From Calditrichota bacterium (GTDB lineage Bacteria > Calditrichota > Calditrichia > RBG-13-44-9), in assembly GCA_024276455.1 (NCBI GenBank), contig JAJRXE010000359.1, forward strand, positions 1 through 10,915: a stretch of DNA of 10,915 nt, in the 5' to 3' direction. Positions 7,071 through 10,915 of this stretch are shown piece by piece. The notes under the pieces are model-generated. The model had not been told where the DNA came from. It saw only the letters and a program-made list of their open reading frames with translations, and ran no database searches. The position numbers were made by a program, and so were the translations under genes. Every line of letters starts with the position of its first letter. The first letter of the stretch is position 1.

Positions 7071-7419
7071 GCTCCTACTGCTCCTGAATAAGCGTAAAAC
7101 CAATGAAAAAAATGATTTTAGCTGTTTATTTTTATAAATCAAGAAAATTTAAAAATATATCGTTAAAGCAGATAGTAGAAATGCCGATTATTAGTAAACT
7201 GAATTAAAAAAGACGATAAAACAGGAAAAAAACCAAAAATTCATTAAAAAAGACGAATGTTTTCAGGTCAATTTACCCATAATTTGTTTTCTAAATGCTT
7301 TTTTCTAAATTGAAAATTAATTAAATTGTTATCTTGAAAGGGAAATTTAATCAATCGCATACATAATTCGGACTACCCTGGTTTATAAATAATATTTTCT
7401 ATTCAAATTTGAGGAAAAA
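7071..7419. other. AT-rich divergent spacer with a 14-base direct repeat
   Basis: This gap separates the minus-strand radical SAM gene from the plus-strand exopolysaccharide genes and should hold both promoters. No coding frame is convincing. The clearest element is ATTAAAAAAGACGA, occurring twice, at 7203-7216 and 7243-7256, exactly 40 bases apart. I could not place a confident -35/-10 pair for the kinase gene. No JUMPstart/ops element (GGCGGTAG) was seen. Confidence 0.5.
7203..7256. repeat. Two 14-base direct repeats, 40 bases apart
   Basis: The 14-mer ATTAAAAAAGACGA is perfect at 7203-7216 and 7243-7256. The 40-base spacing is close to four DNA helical turns, which would put both copies on the same face. 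This may be a tandem activator site upstream of the Wzz/BY-kinase gene. Chance recurrence is less likely than for a pure A/T run because of the shared GACGA. Confidence 0.55.
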
Positions 7420-9822
7420 ATGAGAGCAGGACAAGGTGAATTTGACTCTTCTCCCAATTTTTACCGTGACAATGGCGGTCACCACGGAAACGGCTCAATG
7501 AACGGAAATGGATTTTCCTCTTTGAGCGAGTTTCCGGAGTCGGATGAAGTTTCATTTCAAGAATACATTAGCATTATTTTAAGATGAAAGTGGATTATTC
7601 TTTCTTCTTTTTTAATTGTTTTCATCTCCACGCTGATTTTTACCTTACGCACCAAGCCCATTTACGAAGCCACCGCCACTGTTTTGGTGGACACCAAGGG
7701 ACAGCAGGGATCGATGATGTTTTTCGATCCGGTGGGCATGAGTCTGGTGAAAAATATTAACAACGAGCTGGAAATTCTGAAATCCCGTCCGTTAGCGGAA
7801 GCGGTGGCAAAAAAATTGCTGGACCTGAAATTTGCTGACGAGGAACACACCATTCCGCTGGAAATTATTTACGACTACAACGAAGATGCCCGGGTTCCAG
7901 TACTGGCCAGCGTAGAACGAGTCACAGACCGCATCCTGAAGTCGGTTCAATTTTCTCCCATTAAAGATTCCGATTTGATCAAAATAACGGCCAAGAGTAC
8001 CTTGCCGGAAGAGGCGGCTCTGATTGCCAATACGTACGCCCACGCCTATTACGAGAAGAATTTACGCACCAGCCGAACCCGTACCCGGGCAGCCCGGGAA
8101 TTTCTGGAAGAACAGGTCAAACTTAAACAGAAAGCGCTGGCGGAAGCAGAACAGCGGTTGCAGCAGTTTATGGAGCAAAAGGGCATCGTAATGCTGGACG
8201 AAGAAGCCACCAAGATGATTGACCAGCTCTCCCAACTGGAAGCTCTGTTAGACGCCACCCGCATCGAGAAGCAATCGCTGGCAAAGTCGCTGCAAAGTTA
8301 CCAGAAACAGCTGGCCAAGATTGAACCGACGGTGGCGAAAAGCATCGGCGAGGCCAATGATCCGTACATTAAATTACTTCAGGAAGAACTGGCCAAGCTG
8401 GAAGTGCAACGGGATGTGGTGATTGCCCGCAATCCCAATCTTACCGACAAAGAGCTCTACGACGAAACCTTGCAGGAAATTGACACGCAAATCAACAGCT
8501 TGCGGAAAAAACTGGAAGCCCGCACGCGGGAATATTTGCAATCGTTAGGGGCCGGCACCAGTCAGGATCCCGGTTATTCCCTGGTGCAAATCAAACAAAA
8601 TATTCTGGAGAAGCAAATTGAATTGCAGGCTCTGGAAGCCAAGGAAAAAGCCATTCAAGAAGTCACCCGTCAGTACCGGAATCAATTCGAAAAATTACCC
8701 CAGAAAAGCATCGCGTACGCTCGTTTGCAACGGGCGCGCTTAAGCGCCGAAAAACTTTACCTACTGGTGCAGGAAAAGTACAACGAAGCCGCTATTGCCG
8801 AACAATCCCAGTTTGGTTACATTGAGATTGTCAATCCGGCCATTGTTCCCAACGAACCGGTGAGCCCGAAAACCAAGTCCAACCTGATTCTGGGTGCCCT
8901 CATCGGTCTGGGATTGGGGGTGGGACTGGTCTTCTTGCTGGAATATTTGAACAACACGATTAAAACTCCGGAAGACTTACGGAAAACCGGCTTTACTCCG
9001 CTTACTATTATCCCCATCATGGAAAACGAGATTAAACGGGCCAAAAACAAGCGGAAACCTTTACTAAACAACGATAAAAATCTGGACTACCACCTGGTCT
9101 CATACTTAGATCCACGTTCGGTCGTCTCGGAATCTTACCGCCGCTTACGCACCAATATTCAATTTGCCCGGCTGGATAAACCGATTAAATCGCTGGTGGT
9201 AAGCAGCCCCGGTCCGTCGGAAGGAAAAACCACCACGGTGGCGAACCTGGCCATCACGCTGGCGCAAATGGACAAAAAGGTACTGCTAATCGACACGGAC
9301 ATGCGTCGCCCCAGTTTGCACCGTCTGTTAAAATTCAAAAAGGAACCGGGACTCACCAATTTCCTGTTTGGAAAAGCCAAATTAGAAGATACCATCCAGA
9401 AAACCTGGATGGACAACCTGGACTTCATTCCCTCCGGGAAGATTCCACCCAATCCTTCCGAAATTTTAAGCTCCGCCCAGATGGTGGAATTTCTGAAAGA
9501 GGCTCAGGAAGTGTACGACCTGGTTATTTTCGACTCGCCTCCGATTCTGGCGGTAACCGACGCCGCCATTCTCTCCACTTTTGTGGACGGATTGATTCTG
9601 GTGGTATCAGCCGGTAGCACCCGGCTTGACGCGTTCCGGGAATCCATTGAGGTAATTGAAAGTGTAAAAGGCAAAATTTTGGGTGTGGTTCTCAATAACT
9701 TCGACCACCAAAAAGCTTACGGCGGATATTACGGTTACTACCGCAGCCGTTATTACAGCTACTATTACCATTATCATTATCATTACAGTTCCGAAGAGCA
9801 GGAACAGGACACAACGACTTAG
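7420..9822 (+). CDS. Wzz/BY-type tyrosine kinase for exopolysaccharide, with an in-frame TGA at codon 56
   Basis: This is a membrane polysaccharide co-polymerase fused to a bacterial tyrosine kinase (Wzc-like), controlling chain length and export. The gene has 800 sense positions if TGA 7585-7587 is counted as a residue. The order is an Asn/Gly-rich N terminus (1-40), the Wzz start (about 45-56), helix TM1 (57-75), a periplasmic coiled-coil region (about 210-460), a PNEPVSPK motif before TM2 (about 489-509), then the kinase. The kinase has ESYRRLR (E571, R574, R577), Walker A GPSEGKTT (598-605), Walker A' IDTDMRRP (D625, D627) and Walker B IFDSPP (D705). The tail has 13 Tyr in residues 767-789. 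ATG 7420 has GAGG 5 bases upstream. The TGA falls where homologues have Arg/Lys-rich LRRKW. Without readthrough only a 55-residue peptide is made, and a restart at TTG 7684 would lose TM1. It may be a new pseudogene, a sequence error or a suppressed stop. Confidence 0.85.
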
Positions 9823-9872
9823 CAAAGCACAGTAACATTGCGATTTCGCTGAAAAAACCGGGACGAGGTAAC

Positions 9873-10409
9873 ATGGGCAGATTAAAATCTAACCGGAAGG
9901 TTTTGTTTTTCGCGCTAACAATTCTTCTTTTTACAATTCTTCCTGCAACCGCGCAGACGGTGGTGGATCAGACCCGCCTGGCTCCCATGAGCCAGATGGG
10001 CACGGAAGCGAATTATTACTACGCCAATCCCGGCGACCTGACCATTCTGGTCAGCATCTGGGGATTTGTTCAACGCCCCGGCGTGTACGAAATCTCTAAT
10101 ACCATCGATTTAATCCGCCTAATTTCGCTGGCCGGCGGACCTCAATCGTACGCGAAACTAAAAAAGGTACGCATCATCCGGGTGTACAATCAGGACAAAA
10201 AAGAACAGGAATACCGCCGGGAATTCATCATTAATCTGTCGGAACTTACCAAATTGTCTCCAGAAGACATTAAGCTGTATCCGGGCGACACCATCATTGT
10301 GGACCATACGACCTGGTACACCGTCAAAGATGTGCTAACCTCTCTGGCGACGGTGGCCATCTTCATTACGGCGGCTAGTCAGTTAATTATTGCTACCAGC
10401 CGCTATTAA
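9873..10409 (+). CDS. Secreted SLBB-domain protein with C-terminal membrane helix, polysaccharide export related
   Basis: The product is 178 residues. Residues 1-28 look like a signal peptide: a basic start, then LFFALTILLFTILPATA, with probable cleavage after ATA. The body (about 50-145) resembles an SLBB beta-grasp domain of the kind found in Wza-family export proteins. Landmarks are VSIWGFVQRPGVYEI, LISLAGGP and LYPGDTIIV. Residues 153-174 form a hydrophobic helix. The Poly_export domain that precedes SLBB in Wza is absent. ATG 9873 has GAGG 5 bases upstream. It lies 50 bases after the Wzz/kinase gene and before a strong terminator, so both probably form one operon. A role as an accessory periplasmic ring or linker between the kinase and an outer-membrane exporter encoded elsewhere is inference. 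Confidence 0.8.
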   Translation: MGRLKSNRKVLFFALTILLFTILPATAQTVVDQTRLAPMSQMGTEANYYYANPGDLTILVSIWGFVQRPGVYEISNTIDLIRLISLAGGPQSYAKLKKVRIIRVYNQDKKEQEYRREFIINLSELTKLSPEDIKLYPGDTIIVDHTTWYTVKDVLTSLATVAIFITAASQLIIATSRY

Positions 10410-10463
10410 ACTACTGGTTAGAATCGAAATACCTGTCCACACCCATTTATTATTTTACAGACG

Positions 10464-10494
10464 AATCCGGTAGAATCCTCTGCCGGATTTTTTT
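10464..10494 (+). terminator. Rho-independent terminator after the SLBB gene
   Basis: An 11-bp stem AATCCGGTAGA/TCTGCCGGATT (10464-10474 with 10479-10489, one T-G wobble) closes a 4-base ATCC loop and runs into seven T (10488-10494, two shared with the stem). It stands 55 bases after the SLBB stop codon. This is a textbook intrinsic terminator on the plus strand and marks the end of the kinase-SLBB transcript. Confidence 0.9.
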
Positions 10495-10567
10495 CTCAGA
10501 ACCGCTTTCCCGATTGCAAAAGGTACCCTTGCTTTAATCAAAATTTAAAATTGAAATGAGCATTTAT

Positions 10568-10596
10568 TTGCATCTGGTGAAATCTCTTTTTAAAAT
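10568..10596 (+). promoter_or_regulatory. Possible promoter for the M14 peptidase gene
   Basis: A TTGCAT box (10568-10573) and a TAAAAT box (10591-10596, five of six to the sigma-70 -10) are separated by 17 bases. They lie between the upstream terminator and the ATG at 10675. The -35 match is weak and the region is AT-rich, so the call is tentative. Confidence 0.3.
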
Positions 10597-10674
10597 AAGA
10601 ACTGAAACACATTTTTCCAGCGAGACCGATTGTGTAAAAATTCTCTCATTTTATTTTTGAAGGAGGGGTTAACC

Positions 10675-10915
10675 ATGATTGAAACGATTGAAACGCGCCA
10701 AACGATTTCCGAACCAGTTTTTAAAGGGGGATTTCTACTGCTCTCGTTTTTCCTGCTGTTTTTCAGTTTAAACGTTCGGGGAGACAATTTCTGGCCGGAA
10801 ACCAACTACGATTCTCAGATTCCCACTCCGGAAGCGGTACTGGGTTTCTCCCTTGGGGAACGTCCGGCTCGTTACCAGGAAGCGGTAACCTATCTGAAAA
10901 CACTGGCGGAAAAAT
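10675..10915 (+). CDS. Probable M14-type zinc carboxypeptidase, N-terminal part (3' end outside window)
   Basis: Eighty codons are visible before the window ends. ATG 10675 has a strong AGGAGG 8 bases upstream. Residues 1-17 are polar, 18-36 form a hydrophobic signal or anchor segment (GFLLLSFFLLFFSLNVRG), and the mature start follows. The piece YDSQIPTPEAVLGFSLGERP, then ARYQEAVTYLKTLAE, resembles the N-terminal lead-in of a group of secreted M14-family metallopeptidases. The catalytic HxxE and later His lie beyond the window, so catalytic competence cannot be judged. It is separated from the polysaccharide genes by a terminator and probably has its own promoter. Confidence 0.65.
   Translation, partial: MIETIETRQTISEPVFKGGFLLLSFFLLFFSLNVRGDNFWPETNYDSQIPTPEAVLGFSLGERPARYQEAVTYLKTLAEK

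Noticed and set aside
7320..7400. Sigma-70 promoter for the Wzz/kinase gene
   Set aside because: Several TTGAAA and TATAAA-like hexamers occur, but none are paired at 16-18 bases; in such AT-rich DNA no choice could be supported.
7585..7640. Selenocysteine insertion at the Wzz/kinase TGA
   Set aside because: The 50 bases after the TGA are A/T-rich with no GC stem-loop of the bacterial SECIS type, and the residue position is a basic membrane border, not a redox site.
1..10915. Mobile elements, CRISPR arrays, tRNA or rRNA genes
   Set aside because: No transposase or integrase frame, no terminal inverted repeats, no regularly spaced repeat array, and no tRNA or rRNA-like sequence was seen.

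Overview
The window is bacterial chromosomal DNA in the standard genetic code. The organism was not identified. A guess is a Gram-negative-type lineage near the FCB/Calditrichota assemblage. The basis is AT-rich spacers around moderately GC-rich genes, a PerR/Dps peroxide module, a one-piece Wzz/tyrosine-kinase gene and a stand-alone SLBB export protein. This taxonomic guess is weak.

Bases 1-4868 (+ strand) are a tightly packed aromatic amino-acid operon. It opens with the 3' part of a gene whose product looks like a 3-dehydroquinate dehydratase/shikimate dehydrogenase fusion (AroD-AroE); the AroD part lies mostly upstream of the window. Next come EPSP synthase (aroA), shikimate kinase (aroK), chorismate synthase with a C-terminal AroQ-type chorismate mutase domain (aroC-CM), and prephenate/arogenate dehydrogenase (tyrA). 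The last three genes overlap by 8-11 bases. Together they carry 3-dehydroquinate to the tyrosine precursor.

Bases 4900-6268 (- strand) hold a peroxide/iron module: a Dps-family mini-ferritin, a stretch of about 400 bases with a probable gene remnant, and a PerR-type Fur-family repressor. Two near-identical 15-base PerR/Fur-like operators (14/15 identical) lie upstream of the remnant-dps unit and upstream of perR. This suggests an autoregulated PerR circuit that controls dps. Upstream of perR on the same strand is a radical SAM protein of unknown function (6306-7070).

An AT-rich spacer with a 14-base direct repeat (7071-7419) precedes an exopolysaccharide locus on the + strand. The first gene is a Wzz/BY-kinase polypeptide of about 800 codons, interrupted by an in-frame TGA at codon 56, immediately before the first membrane helix. 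It carries an extreme Tyr/His-rich tail. The second is a small secreted SLBB protein with a C-terminal membrane helix. A strong intrinsic terminator follows. The window ends in the first 80 codons of a probable M14-type metallocarboxypeptidase with an N-terminal signal segment.

The points most worth checking are the in-frame TGA, the AroC-chorismate mutase fusion, the paired PerR operators and the decayed-looking reading frame in front of dps. I saw no clear evidence for a wholly new defence or mobile system.
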